DNA from: Cololabis saira
Taxonomy: Eukaryota > Chordata > Actinopteri > Beloniformes > Belonidae
Direction: 5' to 3'
Length of the DNA stretch: 64,000 nucleotides
NCBI RefSeq assembly: GCF_033807715.1
Contig: NC_084596.1
Coordinates: 29,896,879-29,960,878, forward strand
The notes below the pieces were generated by a model that was not told the DNA's origin, made no database searches, and saw nothing but the letters and a program-made list of their open reading frames with translations. Positions 63,911 through 64,000 of the stretch are shown here, piece by piece (the stretch's first letter is position 1; every line of letters starts with the position of its first letter). The position numbers and the translations under genes are program-made.

Positions 63911-64000
63911 CTATAATTTGATTATTTTTTTTTAAAGAAGAAGAAAAAAAAAGAAAACACATGTTCACGCCAAAATCAGGTCATTTCACTTGCGTCACAT
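63911..64000 (-). other. gbx1: gbx1 intron 1, 3' end
   Basis: On the minus strand this is pyrimidine-rich (TTTTCTTTTTTTTTCTTC) and leads into the ATTATAG acceptor. The apparent Met codon at 63,968 lies in this intron and is not the protein start. A phase-1 junction (G|GT) would give glycine with the end of exon 1. Confidence 0.85.

Noticed and set aside
63911..63968. Upstream Met codon extending the gbx1 open frame.
   Set aside because: The sequence upstream of 63,911 is a pyrimidine-rich intron end with an AG acceptor, and its translation is low-complexity. The real start is in exon 1 outside the window.

Overview
This is a vertebrate, almost certainly teleost fish, genomic window. It shows multi-kilobase introns with consensus GT/AG junctions, long CA and tetranucleotide microsatellites, and repeat families typical of fish: an RTE/Rex3-like LINE with a (GATG)n tail, a tRNA-derived SINE, and hAT-like and TTAA-site MITEs. 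No bacterial operon, phage or CRISPR structure is present.

Two protein-coding genes are supported. From base 1 to about 58.9 kb, the plus strand carries the 3' part of agap3, which encodes an Arf GTPase-activating protein with GTPase-like, split PH, ArfGAP and ankyrin regions. Ten coding exons (520-603, 5161-5265, 6952-7123, 15395-15544, 22267-22422, 38859-39013, 39451-39541, 41621-41843, 53294-53549 and 55313-55537) join in one open frame of 1617 nt, or 538 codons plus stop. They run from the residues just before the PH domain to the C-terminus; the N-terminal GTPase-like exons lie upstream of the window. A candidate 3.4 kb 3' UTR ends at paired AATAAA signals near 58,871-58,888. On the minus strand at the right edge (63,910-63,402) lies the homeobox exon of a Gbx gene. 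Residues after the homeodomain match Gbx1 rather than Gbx2, which agrees with agap3 as its neighbour (Agap1 neighbours Gbx2). The two genes converge, about 4 kb apart.

The introns make up about 90% of the window. Parts look like ordinary unique sequence. Several blocks are rich in TAATTA-type homeodomain cores and could be conserved gbx1 regulatory elements housed in agap3 introns (inference). Other parts are layered transposon remains. The densest is 26.3-31.2 kb, where a minus-strand RTE-like LINE has been split by a TTAA-site MITE, a poly(A) retroposon and a hAT-like MITE, and flanks a second hAT-like element. Others are a hAT-like MITE carrying a 334-bp pure (GGAA)n tract at 18.9 kb, a transposon retaining only a SANT/Myb-like ORF at 31.3 kb, inverted copies of one 0.7-kb MITE at 9.2 and 50.2 kb sharing an internal hairpin, a tRNA-SINE abutting an agap3 exon at 38.7 kb, and a deleted transposon with an acidic transposase tail at 54.2 kb.

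I found no convincing new multi-gene system. The most useful observations are the agap3-gbx1 regulatory-block hypothesis, the dated nesting of transposons, and the flipped hairpin inside the paired MITE copies. Family names come from recognition of motifs, not from database searches.
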